A DNA stretch of 64,000 nucleotides, from positions 248,001 through 312,000 of the forward strand of contig NZ_RBAM01000008.1 of assembly GCF_003626645.1 (NCBI RefSeq). Reading direction: 5' to 3'. Numbering within the stretch: position 1 is the stretch's first letter; every line of letters starts with the position of its first letter. Origin of the DNA: Streptomyces klenkii (lineage in GTDB: Bacteria; Actinomycetota; Actinomycetes; Streptomycetales; Streptomycetaceae). The notes beneath the pieces are model-generated. The model ran no database searches. It worked only from the letters and a program-made list of their open reading frames with translations, and had not been told where the DNA came from. This document shows, piece after piece, positions 1 through 7,906 of this stretch. The position numbers and the translations under genes were made by a program.

Positions 1-48
1 GGCGAAAGGATCGCGCTGCGGCGAGGGCCGTGGCATGGAGAGGGCGAC

Positions 49-330
49 ATGTCTCACCGGGACATCTACGAGGTGCTGTACACCGAACCGGCGGCGCGTG
101 ACCGCGATCGGCTGGACCCCGTGCTCCGGGCCTCGTTCGAGAAGGCGGTCGAGATCCTCGCGCGCGACCCCTACACCGAGCTTTCCCGGCCTGTCGGTGC
201 GGGTGAGCAGGACAGGGAAATCCGTCTCACGTCGCAGATCGTCGCCGAGTACATGGTGTCGCGAGGGCGCCTGCTGCTCGTTGTCCTGAGGATCTTCGAC
301 GACGCGGACATCCTTCTGGTCGAGGACTGA
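49..330 (+). CDS. RelE/ParE-like small protein (possible toxin)
   Basis: This 93-aa protein is rich in charged residues. A helical first half (two Arg/Asp-rich helices, then ARDPYTEL) leads into a strand-rich C-terminus ending RLLLVVLRIFDDADILLVED. That order, helices and then beta-strands with a basic patch, resembles RelE/ParE-fold toxins, but I see no diagnostic catalytic residues. The chosen ATG follows a GGAGAGGG-like ribosome site. The frame stays open to the window edge, so a longer form, or an upstream antitoxin partner outside the window, cannot be excluded. The fold is inferred from pattern only and the function is unproven. Confidence 0.55.
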   Translation: MSHRDIYEVLYTEPAARDRDRLDPVLRASFEKAVEILARDPYTELSRPVGAGEQDREIRLTSQIVAEYMVSRGRLLLVVLRIFDDADILLVED

Positions 331-331
331 C

Positions 332-472
332 TCAGGCCTTGCGCGTGTCCGCGTACTGGCCGAGGACGACGACGCTGACGGCCGCGCCGGCGAAGGCCTT
401 GATCGCGCGGAGGGCGTGGGCGAGAGGGGATCCGGCGGGGGCGGAGCCCGGGTTCACGGTTGCTGAGGTCAT
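332..472 (-). CDS. 46-aa conserved-looking mini-protein
   Basis: This short ORF encodes a polar, Pro/Ala/Ser-rich N-terminus, then an amphipathic Leu/Arg/Lys segment (HALRAIKAFAGAA) and a hydrophobic stretch (VSVVVLGQYA). It ends in a basic tail. It starts at ATG behind GGAGAC and ends 2 nt from the stop of the convergent RelE-like gene. Codon use is GC-rich at third positions as in neighbouring genes, which supports real coding. I do not recognise a family and propose no function. A membrane-associated micro-peptide is one possibility. Confidence 0.5.
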   Translation of the reverse strand: MTSATVNPGSAPAGSPLAHALRAIKAFAGAAVSVVVLGQYADTRKA

Positions 473-755
473 GTCTCCATGATGGTTTCCTGGACCGCCC
501 CGGACATCGGCCTGCCGGTGTAAAAGCGCAGGCCCGCGCGTACGACCCGAGGATCATGGCGTCCCCTACGGGAGGTGGACGCCGACCCTGAGAACCTCCC
601 CGGGCGCGCGGGAAAATCATTCGCGCGCCCCCGGTCGGCTCACTACACTTCCCCCTTCCCGCCGCCTCCCGGACCCACTTCGGGGAGGGCCGCCGACCGG
701 ACGGAAACCGGCGGCTTTCCGATCGTCCGCCGTATGTACGCCTGGAGGCTCCGCC

Positions 756-2816
756 GTGCCCGCGCCACACGTATCGAACGCGAACGACCCCCTGGAGCGG
801 GAGCGCGCCCACCTCTCCTCCTCCCGTGCCGCCCTGCGGGCGATGCGCGCCGATGTCGAGGCCCTCGACATCAAGGACGTGACGGCGAACTGGGTCAACG
901 CCGCCGTCCTGGAACGGCAGATCGAGGACCGCATCACGGCGCTGGCCGACCTCGCGCACACGCCCCTCTTCTTCGGACGCCTGGACTACGCGCATGCGCC
1001 CGGCGCCGAGCAAGCCGAGGGCGCGGAGGGCGAGCGCTTCTACATCGGGCGCCGGCACGTCCATGACGCCGACGGCGACCCGATGGTGATCGACTGGCGC
1101 GCGCCGGTCTCGCAGCCGTTCTACCGCGCGTCCAAGAAGGAGCCGTTGGACGTGCGGATGCGCCGCCGCTTCGGCTACACGGGCGGCGACCTCACCGCGT
1201 ACGAGGACGAGGACCTGACGGACACGGCCGCCGCCGATCAGGCCAGCAAGCTGCTCCAGGCGGAGATCGAGCGCCCGCGCGTGGGCCCCATGCGGGACAT
1301 CGTGGCCACGATCCAGCCCGAGCAGGACGAGATCGTGCGCGCCGGGATCGGCGGCACGGTGTGCGTCCAGGGGGCGCCGGGCACGGGGAAGACGGCCGTC
1401 GGCCTGCACCGCGTGGCCTACCTCCTCTACGCGCACCGCGAGCGGCTCGCCCGTACGGGCACGCTCGTCATCGGCCCGAACCGGTCGTTCCTGCACTACA
1501 TCGAGCAAGTGCTGCCGGCGCTGGGCGAGTTGAACGTGGCGCAGGCGACGGTCGACGACCTGGTCGCGCACGTGGAGGTGCGCGGGACGGACTCCTCCGC
1601 GGCCGCCCGCATCAAGGGCGACGCCCGCATGGCGGAGGTGCTGCGGCGCGCCGTGCGGTCGGGGGTGGCGATGCCCCGGGAGTCCGTGGTCGTGGTGCGC
1701 GGCTCGCGGCGCTGGCGGGTTCCGGCGTACGAGATCGAGGAGATCGTCCGCGAGCTCCTGGACCGCGACATCCGGTACGGCGCCGCGCGCGAGGCCCTGC
1801 CGCAGCGGATCGCGCACGCCGTGCTGGTGCTCATGGAGCGGGCCGGTGAGGCGCCGGACGACCGCGTGCAGGACGCGGTGGCGCGCAACGCCGCCGTGAA
1901 GGCGGCCGTCAAGGAGGTCTGGCCCGCGGTCGATCCGGCGAAGCTGGTGCTGCGGCTGCTGTCCGACGCGGAGTTCCTGGCGGAGCACGCGGAGGGGGTG
2001 CTGTCGGCTGAGGAGCAGGCGGAGATCCTGTGGGCGAAGCCGGCGCGCGGCGTGAAGTCGGCGAAGTGGTCGGCGGCCGACGCGGTGCTGATCGACGAGG
2101 CGGCGGATCTGGTGGCGCGCACGCCGTCGCTCGGCCACGTCGTCCTGGACGAGGCGCAGGACCTGTCCCCCATGCAGTACCGCGCGGTGGGCCGCCGCTG
2201 CACGACCGGTTCGGCGACGATCCTCGGCGACCTCGCGCAGGGCACGACGCCGTGGGCGACGTCCAGCTGGGAGGAGGCGCTCACGCACCTCGGGAAGCCG
2301 GAGGCGGCCGTCGAGGAGCTCACGCAGGGCTTCCGCGTGCCGCGCGAGGTGATCGCCTACGCGTCCCGCCTGCTGCCCGCCATCGCGCCGGGCCTGGCCG
2401 AGGCCACGTCGGTCCGCGAGGCGGCCGGCGACTTCTCGGTGCGCCCGGTGGCCGCCGGGGAGCTGGACGCGGCGGTCGTGGCGGCGTGCCGGGAGTCGCT
2501 GGAGCGCGAGGGGTCGACCGGCCTGATCGCGGCGGACGCGCGGATCGCCGCGCTGGGCGCGCTGCTGGCGGAGGCGGGCCTGCCGCACCTGGCGCCGGGC
2601 GAGGAGACGACGGCGGAGGCCCGCCTGACGCTGGTGCCGGCGTCCCTGGCGAAGGGCCTGGAGTACGACTACGTGGTGCTGGACGAGCCGGCGGCGGTCG
2701 TCGCCGGGGAGCCGGACGAGCGGACGGGGCTGCGGCGGCTGTACGTGGCGCTGACGCGAGCGGTGTCCGGGCTGACGGTGCTTCACGCGGAGGCGCTGCC
2801 GGGGCAGTTGGGGTAG
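756..2816 (+). CDS. HelD/HelR-family UvrD-like helicase
   Basis: This 686-aa superfamily-1 ATPase belongs to the HelD family, which binds RNA polymerase and helps recycle stalled complexes; some Streptomyces members (HelR) protect against rifampicin. An N-terminal coiled/arm region (about 10-70) precedes the Walker A motif GAPGTGKT at 206-213. A Walker B-type LDEAQDLSP lies near 465, and C-terminal UvrD-like motifs (YVVLDEP, LYVALTRAV) follow. The GTG start has GGAGG about 8 nt upstream. I see no rifampicin-associated element in the 280-bp leader, so a role in antibiotic response is not supported by sequence. The 3' end runs into short repeats and a weak hairpin before the convergent arsR-type gene. 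Confidence 0.9.
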   Translation: MPAPHVSNANDPLERERAHLSSSRAALRAMRADVEALDIKDVTANWVNAAVLERQIEDRITALADLAHTPLFFGRLDYAHAPGAEQAEGAEGERFYIGRRHVHDADGDPMVIDWRAPVSQPFYRASKKEPLDVRMRRRFGYTGGDLTAYEDEDLTDTAAADQASKLLQAEIERPRVGPMRDIVATIQPEQDEIVRAGIGGTVCVQGAPGTGKTAVGLHRVAYLLYAHRERLARTGTLVIGPNRSFLHYIEQVLPALGELNVAQATVDDLVAHVEVRGTDSSAAARIKGDARMAEVLRRAVRSGVAMPRESVVVVRGSRRWRVPAYEIEEIVRELLDRDIRYGAAREALPQRIAHAVLVLMERAGEAPDDRVQDAVARNAAVKAAVKEVWPAVDPAKLVLRLLSDAEFLAEHAEGVLSAEEQAEILWAKPARGVKSAKWSAADAVLIDEAADLVARTPSLGHVVLDEAQDLSPMQYRAVGRRCTTGSATILGDLAQGTTPWATSSWEEALTHLGKPEAAVEELTQGFRVPREVIAYASRLLPAIAPGLAEATSVREAAGDFSVRPVAAGELDAAVVAACRESLEREGSTGLIAADARIAALGALLAEAGLPHLAPGEETTAEARLTLVPASLAKGLEYDYVVLDEPAAVVAGEPDERTGLRRLYVALTRAVSGLTVLHAEALPGQLG

Positions 2817-2862
2817 CGGGGATAGCCGGTATAGCTGGTACAGCGGGGATAGCCGGGACAGC
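2817..2862. repeat. short repeats following the helicase stop codon
   Basis: The 13-mer CGGGGATAGCCGG occurs at 2817-2829 and again at 2844-2856. Degenerate copies such as GGTATAGC lie between them. The unit resembles the GGGGTAGC that contains the helicase stop codon. Confidence 0.6.
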
Positions 2863-2866
2863 CCCG

Positions 2867-2882
2867 GCCCCCGCTCGGGGGC
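2867..2882. terminator. short GC hairpin between convergent genes
   Basis: GCCCCCG pairs with CGGGGGC across a 2-nt centre. It lies between the convergent helicase and ArsR-type genes and has no clear U-tract, so it is a weak call. Confidence 0.4.
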
Positions 2883-2883
2883 G

Positions 2884-3228
2884 TTACTGCGCCTCCAGCC
2901 CCTTGAGCAGGGCGTCCAGCAGCCCGGGGAAGCGCCCGTCGAGGTCCTGCCGCCGCAGCCGTACGAAGCGGTTGCGGCCGGCCACGCGCGTCGCGGTCAC
3001 GCCCGCCGCGCGCAGGACCTTCATGTGGTGCGACAGCGTGGACTTGTGCAGGTGGTCGAGGCCGACCCCCTCCAGGGTGCAGCTGACCTCCCCGCCCTCC
3101 AGGTAGAGCGACAGGAGCCGCAGGCGCACCGGGTCGCCGAGCGCGTGCAGCACCTTCACGAGCTCAATGTCCTCGGTGGCGGGCTGCGGGAGCCACTCGT
3201 CCTGACCCCTCATGCGTTCGTCCGTCAT
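2884..3228 (-). CDS. ArsR-family HTH regulator
   Basis: This 114-aa winged-helix regulator is a typical single ArsR domain. The segment IELVKVLHALGDPVRLRLLSL marks the start of the domain, and HKSTLSHHMKVLRAAGV is the recognition helix. The only two Cys-like metal positions of classical ArsR are not obvious, so the ligand is unknown and could be a drug or other small molecule. The ATG used here follows GGAGGGAAG at good spacing; an upstream in-frame ATG would add 16 residues without a ribosome site. The gene is divergent from an MFS exporter. An 8-bp perfect inverted repeat lies between them, as expected for an autoregulated repressor-exporter pair. Confidence 0.9.
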   Translation of the reverse strand: MTDERMRGQDEWLPQPATEDIELVKVLHALGDPVRLRLLSLYLEGGEVSCTLEGVGLDHLHKSTLSHHMKVLRAAGVTATRVAGRNRFVRLRRQDLDGRFPGLLDALLKGLEAQ

Positions 3229-3264
3229 GCGCTCTTCCCTCCTCGGCCCCCCGACAACTGTTTG

Positions 3265-3290
3265 ACAATCATCCACCCATCAATGATTGT
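3265..3290. promoter_or_regulatory. candidate ArsR operator
   Basis: ACAATCAT (3265-3272) and ATGATTGT (3283-3290) form a perfect 8-bp inverted repeat with a 10-nt spacer. A TTGACA -35-like box (3262-3267) and a GATTGT -10-like box 17 nt later overlap it, reading toward the MFS gene. TGTTTGAC also occurs twice, at 3259-3266 and 3289-3296. Confidence 0.65.
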
Positions 3291-3356
3291 TTGACGAGTA
3301 TCCAACGATCCGGGACCGCCAGTCCACCTGCCGGCCCCTCCGATGGGAAGGCCCCC

Positions 3357-4556
3357 GTGCGCCTGCGACTCCTCCTGCTAGCCCTCGGCGCGTTCGCCAT
3401 GGGCACCGACACCATGGTCATGGCCGGCATCCTGGGCCGGATCTCCGGCGACCTCGGCGTCTCCGTACCGGCGGCCGGGCAGCTGGTGACGGTCTTCGCG
3501 CTCTCGTACGCCCTGCTCGCGCCCGTCCTGGCCGCCGTGACCGCGCGCTGGCCGCGCCGCCGCCTGCTGCTCGTCGCGCTCACCGTGTTCACGGTCGCGA
3601 ACGCCCTGAGCGCCCTCGCCCCCGACTACCCCACCCTGCTCGCGACCCGCGTCCTCGCCGCCGCCGGAGCCGCGCTCTACACCCCGGGCGCCAGCGCCGC
3701 GGCCACCGCCCTCGCCCCGCCGGAGCGGCGCGGCCGGGCCATCGCGACCGTCCTCGGCGGGATGACCGTGGCCACGGCCCTCGGCGTGCCGCTCGGCACC
3801 TACGTGGGCCGGGCGGACTGGCGGCTGACGATGTGGCTCGTCACCGTCCTCGGCGCGGTGGCCCTGCTGGGCCTGGCCGCCTTCCTCCGCGAACTGCCCG
3901 CACCCGCCCCGTCGGTGGGCCTGCGGGAACGGATGGCACCGCTGCGCGACCGGCGGGTACTGGGCGCCGTCGCGACGACCTTCACGTTCTTCGTGGCCTT
4001 CCAGTCCGTCTACATCTACCTGGGCACGGCCGTCCGCCCGGCGACGGGCGGGGACGCGGACCGGCTCAGCGCCGTCCTGCTGGCGACCGGCGTCGCCTCG
4101 GTCGCGGGCAGCTGGCTGGGCGGCCGCGCCGTGGACCGCTGGGGCGTGCGGAAGGTCCTGCTGGTGGGCAGCACGATCGCGATCGCGTGCTTCGCGGCCC
4201 TGCCGTGGCTGGGCCGGACGATGCCGGGTACGTTCGGCTACGCCCTGCTGGTCCCGCTCGCCGGCTGGTCCATCTCGGTCGCCCAGCCCCACCGCCTGGC
4301 CTCCCTGAACCCCGGCAACGCCCCCTTGCTGCTCTCCCTCAACAGCAGCGCCCTCTACCTGGGCATGGCCGCGGGCGGCACCGTGGGCAGCCTGGCGATC
4401 GCCCTCCTGGGCGAGCGGTGGTTCCCGCTGGCGGCGTCGGCGCTGGGGGTGGCGGCGCTGGTCCTGGCGGCGGGGACGACGCGTCCTGCGGCGGCGACCG
4501 GCAAGGCCCGCACCGGAACCCCGGCCCCGGACCCCGTCAAGAGCGCGGCCGGGTGA
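3357..4556 (+). CDS. MFS transporter, AraJ/drug-efflux type
   Basis: This major-facilitator protein of about 399 aa has 12 predicted membrane helices. It opens with a helix containing FAMGTDTMVMAGILG and carries the cytoplasmic loop-2/3 motif RWPRRRLLL. AraJ-like members export sugars or drugs. I use the GTG at 3357 because GGGAAGG precedes it by 5 nt. The upstream TTG at 3291 would add 22 residues but has no ribosome site and lies beside the operator. The 3' end is Ala/Pro-rich. It is probably derepressed when the divergent ArsR protein binds its ligand; the substrate is unknown. Confidence 0.88.
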   Translation: MRLRLLLLALGAFAMGTDTMVMAGILGRISGDLGVSVPAAGQLVTVFALSYALLAPVLAAVTARWPRRRLLLVALTVFTVANALSALAPDYPTLLATRVLAAAGAALYTPGASAAATALAPPERRGRAIATVLGGMTVATALGVPLGTYVGRADWRLTMWLVTVLGAVALLGLAAFLRELPAPAPSVGLRERMAPLRDRRVLGAVATTFTFFVAFQSVYIYLGTAVRPATGGDADRLSAVLLATGVASVAGSWLGGRAVDRWGVRKVLLVGSTIAIACFAALPWLGRTMPGTFGYALLVPLAGWSISVAQPHRLASLNPGNAPLLLSLNSSALYLGMAAGGTVGSLAIALLGERWFPLAASALGVAALVLAAGTTRPAAATGKARTGTPAPDPVKSAAG

Positions 4557-4616
4557 ACCGGTCCGCCGCTTCCTTCTGGGGCCGTGCGGTGCCGCTGCGC
4601 CGCTGACGCTACGGCG

Positions 4617-5315
4617 CTACGCGTCCAGCGCCGACCGCCACGTCCGGACCGCGCCCGCGTCCACCGGGCCGGTCCAGCCGTCCGGGCGGGCCGCGCCGCC
4701 GATGTGGAAGGCGGAGATGCCGGCTCCGCGGAGCACCGGGAGGTGCTTGAGCTGGAGGCCGCCGCCGACCATGATCCGCGGCTCGTAGCCGGGCTCGTCG
4801 GAGCGGGCCGCCTCGGCGAGGAGCGTCGCCAGGCCGTCGTCGACGCCGGCCGCCGAGCCGGCCGTCAGGTAGGTGTCCAGGCCGGGCAGGTCCGCGAGCT
4901 GCTTGCGGAGGGCGTCCCGGTCCGCCGCGCGGTCGATCGCGCGGTGGAAGGTCCAGCGCGCCCGCGGGCCGATCGCCTCGGCGAGGGCGGAGACGGCCGT
5001 GAGGTCGGCCCGGCCGTCGTCGGTGAGGAAGCCGAGGACGAACTCCGAGGCGCCTTCCGCGACCAGGGCCCGGGCGGTGTCGCACAGCGCGGACAGGGCG
5101 ACCGCGTCGCCCGCGGAGAAGCCGTCGGCGGCACGCAGCATGACCCGTACGGGGATCTCGACGGCGTCCCGTACGGCGGTGAAGGTCTCCAGCGGCGGGG
5201 TGAGGCCGTCCGCGGCCATGTCGGTGACCAGTTCGAGGCGGTCCGCGCCGCCGTCCTGCGCCGCCCTCGCGTCCCGCGGGTCGAGCGCGATCACCTCAAG
5301 AATTGGTCTAGACAT
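4617..5315 (-). CDS. cutC: CutC family protein
   Basis: This 232-aa TIM-barrel protein is of the CutC family, historically linked to copper homeostasis although its enzymatic role is unsettled. Family signatures are visible: LEVIALDPRDARAAQDGGADRLELV at the N-terminus (shown in pieces), WTFHRAID in the middle and IMVGGGL near the end. The length is normal. The ATG at 5315 is chosen because homology-like sequence begins there; 17 further upstream codons are unlike the family. A DasR-type palindrome overlaps the start codon, which hints at control by aminosugar metabolism. It is divergent from the HD hydrolase gene 58 bp away. Confidence 0.9.
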   Translation of the reverse strand: MSRPILEVIALDPRDARAAQDGGADRLELVTDMAADGLTPPLETFTAVRDAVEIPVRVMLRAADGFSAGDAVALSALCDTARALVAEGASEFVLGFLTDDGRADLTAVSALAEAIGPRARWTFHRAIDRAADRDALRKQLADLPGLDTYLTAGSAAGVDDGLATLLAEAARSDEPGYEPRIMVGGGLQLKHLPVLRGAGISAFHIGGAARPDGWTGPVDAGAVRTWRSALDA

Positions 5316-5317
5316 AT
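5302..5317. promoter_or_regulatory. dre-like (DasR) site overlapping the cutC start
   Basis: ATTGGTCTAGACATAT matches 12 of 16 positions of the DasR consensus ACTGGTCTAGACCACT as I recall it, with the core GGTCTAGAC intact. It covers the cutC start codon, where a bound repressor would block expression. It also lies in the divergent promoter region of the HD gene. Confidence 0.55.
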
Positions 5318-5373
5318 TGCACAGCCTGCCACACCCGCGCCCCGCGCCAAAAGCGGTGTTCCACAATTGGCCT

Positions 5374-6045
5374 ATGACAGTCCCGAGCGAGCACCCGTCC
5401 GGCCCCGCCCTGCGCGCCCGCTGGCAGGAGACCGTCGAGCGCGCCCGCGGCGCCGCCGCCCCGAAGGACGCCCCGGACCCGGGCCCGTACGCCGACGACC
5501 TGCTGCGCCGCTGGGCGGAGCCGCAGCGCCGCTACCACACGACCGACCACCTCGCGGCGGTCCTCGACCGGGTCGACGAGCTCGCCGCGCACGCCGCCGA
5601 CATCGACGCCGTACGCCTCGCCGCCTGGTTCCACGACGCCGTCTACCGCCCGGACCGCTCCGAGAACGAGGAGCGCAGCGCGCACCTCGCCGAGCGCGCC
5701 CTGCCCGAGCTGGGCATCGGCGCCGCCCGCACGGCCGAGGTCGCCCGGCTCGTACGGCTCACGGTCGGCCACAACCCGGCGGCCGGCGACCGCGACGGCG
5801 AGGTGCTGTCCGACGCGGACCTGGCCGTGCTGGCGGGCACCCCCGAGGAGTACGCCACCTACGCCGCCGCCGTCCGCGAGGAGTACGGCTTCGTGCCGGA
5901 CGCGGCCTTCCGCGAGGGGCGCGCGGCGGTCCTGCGGCAGCTCCTGGACCTGCCGCGGCTCTTCCGCACCCCTCTGGGCTACGACCGCTGGGAGGCGGTC
6001 GCGCGCCGCAACGTCACGACGGAGCTGGGCCTGCTCACGGGCTGA
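5374..6045 (+). CDS. HD-domain metal-dependent phosphohydrolase-like protein
   Basis: This 223-aa HD-superfamily protein is of the predicted-metalloenzyme type found beside diverse genes. It shows YHTTDHL near residue 50 and LAAWFHDAVYRP near 80 (the HD pair), then a downstream VGHNP and a DADLAVLAG acidic motif. These are the expected metal-ligand positions. Substrates of this subfamily are unknown. The ATG follows an AT-rich leader without a strong ribosome site. It is divergent from cutC across a dre-like site. Its 3' end continues into a 17-bp tandem repeat that contains the stop codon. Confidence 0.85.
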   Translation: MTVPSEHPSGPALRARWQETVERARGAAAPKDAPDPGPYADDLLRRWAEPQRRYHTTDHLAAVLDRVDELAAHAADIDAVRLAAWFHDAVYRPDRSENEERSAHLAERALPELGIGAARTAEVARLVRLTVGHNPAAGDRDGEVLSDADLAVLAGTPEEYATYAAAVREEYGFVPDAAFREGRAAVLRQLLDLPRLFRTPLGYDRWEAVARRNVTTELGLLTG

Positions 6046-6110
6046 GCGGCCTTACGGGCTGAGCGGCCTTACGAGCTGAGCGGGCACGCGAGGCGAGCGG
6101 GCACGCGAGC
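6038..6110. repeat. 17-bp tandem repeat spanning the HD gene stop
   Basis: CGGGCTGAGCGGCCTTA occurs at 6038-6054 and 6055-6071, and a partial copy follows. A second unit around GAGCGGGCACGCGAG is then doubled. The stop codon of the HD gene sits inside the first unit. Confidence 0.7.
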
Positions 6111-6126
6111 CCGTCAGCCTTACGGC

Positions 6127-6393
6127 TTACGGCCGCTCGTGCTTCGGCCGCCGCAGCCCCGCGACCACCAGCAGCCGCACCAGCTCCTTGCTGCTCGCCT
6201 CCACCGCGCCGAGCCGCACGGCCTCCCCGTAGGACGTCGACGGCACGTCGTAGTGATCGCGGTCGAACGCGCGGGCGGGCGCGCCGAGCCGCGCCGCGAA
6301 GGCGTGCAGTTCGTCGAAGGACACGTCGCTGATCAGGTGGGACCACATGCGGCCGTGCCCGGGCCAGACGGGCGGGTCGATGTACAACGTCAT
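6127..6393 (-). CDS. DUF4031 domain protein
   Basis: This 88-aa protein contains the DUF4031 pattern: it begins TLYIDPPVWPGHGRMWSHLISD and carries RDHYDVP in the middle. The function of the family is not established. It starts 10 nt after the stop of the upstream minus-strand gene, with GGTGAGG as ribosome site, so the two form a small operon. Longer upstream reading in the same frame is a shadow of that upstream gene. Confidence 0.82.
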   Translation of the reverse strand: MTLYIDPPVWPGHGRMWSHLISDVSFDELHAFAARLGAPARAFDRDHYDVPSTSYGEAVRLGAVEASSKELVRLLVVAGLRRPKHERP

Positions 6394-6403
6394 CGGCGGC
6401 GCC

Positions 6404-6772
6404 TCACCGCAGCGCGTCGGACAGCGAGCCGACCGGGGCGACCAGGACCGTCTGCTTAGTGCACGCCCAGTGCGGGTCGGGGCCCAGCTCCGGCTCGACC
6501 TCCAGGGCGTGCAGGTCACCGTCCTGGCTGCACACCGGGCACAGCGGCCAGCGCCCGTGCCGCTCCAGCAGGGCGTCCTGGACGTCCTGGGCTATGAGCC
6601 CGACCACGAAGCCGGCGCCCTCCGGCCACTGCTCGACCCACCACCGCCGCTGCGCCACCGCGTCCTCGACGAGCGAGACGACGTCGGCCTCCGCCACGTC
6701 ACCCGCGACGAGGTCGGCGAGGATCAGGGCACGCGCCGTGTGCAGCGCTTGTTCGAGCTCCATACGGTCCAT
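6404..6772 (-). CDS. hypothetical protein with Cys pair
   Basis: This 122-aa acidic protein has a helical N-terminus, a VVGLIAQDVQDALLE segment and a CPVC motif followed about 25 residues later by WAC. A small metal site is possible. I do not recognise the family. Two close ATGs exist, at 6772 and 6763; the first is chosen because a GGGA precedes it. It is the first gene of a two-gene operon with the DUF4031 gene, and divergent from murR over a very short intergenic region of about 54 bp. Confidence 0.7.
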   Translation of the reverse strand: MDRMELEQALHTARALILADLVAGDVAEADVVSLVEDAVAQRRWWVEQWPEGAGFVVGLIAQDVQDALLERHGRWPLCPVCSQDGDLHALEVEPELGPDPHWACTKQTVLVAPVGSLSDALR

Positions 6773-6790
6773 TGTCCCGGACGTGGGCGG

Positions 6791-6828
6791 TTGACGGTTC
6801 ACCACCCTGAAAATACCTTTCAAAAGGT
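6791..6828 (+). promoter_or_regulatory. murR promoter and overlapping palindromes (leaderless)
   Basis: TTGACG (6791-6796) and TACCTT (6814-6819) are separated by 17 nt and predict transcription starting at the GTG start codon. ACCTTTCAAAAGGT (6815-6828) is a perfect 6-bp palindrome around CA. TGAAA/TTTCA (6808-6812/6818-6822) is a second inverted repeat. Both would let a regulator occlude the promoter. Confidence 0.55.
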
Positions 6829-7846
6829 GAGCAGCAAATTGAAAGAAACTACCGAAGCTACTCCAGAAGCCGTCGGGACCGCCGGAGCTGCCCGAGCCGC
6901 CGGAGCTGCCGGCGGCGAGCGGCCGGTCCCCGCACCGGCCGAGGCCCCCGCCGCCGCCCGCACCGTGCCCGCCCCCGGCGCCCTCGCCGCCAAGGTCCGC
7001 ACCCTCGCGCCCTCCATGACCCGCTCGATGCAGCGCGTCGCCGAAGCCGTCGCCGGGGACCCCGCGGGCTCCGCCGCGCTCACCGTCACCGGCCTGGCGG
7101 AGCGCACGGGCACCAGCGAGGCCACCGTCGTGCGCACCGCCCGCCTCCTCGGCTATCCCGGCTACCGCGACCTGCGGCTCGCCCTCGCCGCACTCGCCGC
7201 CGAACAGGCGGCCGGCCACGCCCCCGCCGTCACCGCCGACATCGCGGTCGACGACCCCCTGCCCGCCGTCGTCGCCAAGCTCGCCCAGGAAGAGGCCCAG
7301 TGCCTGGCGGACACGGCCGCCGCCCTCGACACCGCCCAGCTGGAGGCCGCCGTCGCCGCGCTCGCCGGCGCCCGGCGCATCGACGTCTACGGCATCGGCG
7401 CCTCCCACCTGGTCGGCCAGGACCTCGTCCAGAAGCTGCTCCGCATCGGCCTGATCGCCCACGCGCCCGCCGACCCCCACCTCGCCGTCACCAACGCCGT
7501 CCAGCTGCGCGCGGGCGACGTCGCGGTCGCCATCACCCACTCGGGCCGGACCACCGACGTCATCGAGCCGCTGCGGGTCGCCTTCGAGCACGGCGCGACG
7601 ACGCTCGCGATCACCGGCCGCCCGGACGGCGAGATCACCCAGTACGCGGACCACGTCCTCACCACGTCCTCCGCACGCGAGAGCGAGCTGCGCCCCGCGG
7701 CCATGTCGAGCCGCACCAGCCAGCTCCTCGTGGTGGACTGCCTGTTCATCGGCGTCGCCCAGCAGACGTACGAGACCGCCGCGCCGGCCCTGTCCGCGTC
7801 GTACGAAGCACTCGCCCACCGCCACGCCCCGCGCCCCCCGCGCTGA
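6827..7846 (+). CDS. murR: MurR/RpiR-family regulator of MurNAc operon
   Basis: This 339-aa regulator has a disordered Ala/Pro-rich N-terminus of about 50 residues. An RpiR-type helix-turn-helix (LAERTGTSEATVVRTARLLGYPGYRDLRL, given in two overlapping parts) follows near 95-125. A C-terminal SIS sugar-phosphate domain carries YGIGASHLVG and ITHSGRTTDV. MurR proteins respond to MurNAc-6-phosphate and control the etherase and PTS genes, which lie just downstream here. The GTG start coincides with the predicted transcription start, so the mRNA is probably leaderless. The palindrome over the -10 box and start codon suggests autoregulation. Confidence 0.88.
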   Translation: MSSKLKETTEATPEAVGTAGAARAAGAAGGERPVPAPAEAPAAARTVPAPGALAAKVRTLAPSMTRSMQRVAEAVAGDPAGSAALTVTGLAERTGTSEATVVRTARLLGYPGYRDLRLALAALAAEQAAGHAPAVTADIAVDDPLPAVVAKLAQEEAQCLADTAAALDTAQLEAAVAALAGARRIDVYGIGASHLVGQDLVQKLLRIGLIAHAPADPHLAVTNAVQLRAGDVAVAITHSGRTTDVIEPLRVAFEHGATTLAITGRPDGEITQYADHVLTTSSARESELRPAAMSSRTSQLLVVDCLFIGVAQQTYETAAPALSASYEALAHRHAPRPPR

Positions 7847-7906
7847 CCCGCCGGTCCGCCGGTCCGCCCGGCCTGCCCGGCCACGCCTGGAAAGAGCCGT
7901 CCGCCC

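Noticed and set aside
473-755. Rifampicin-associated element before the HelD-type gene
   Set aside because: I looked for the inverted repeat known before helR and did not find it.
171-2786. 871-codon minus-strand frame opposite the helicase
   Set aside because: It is Arg/Pro-rich antisense reading of the real gene, with no domains; a GC-bias artefact.
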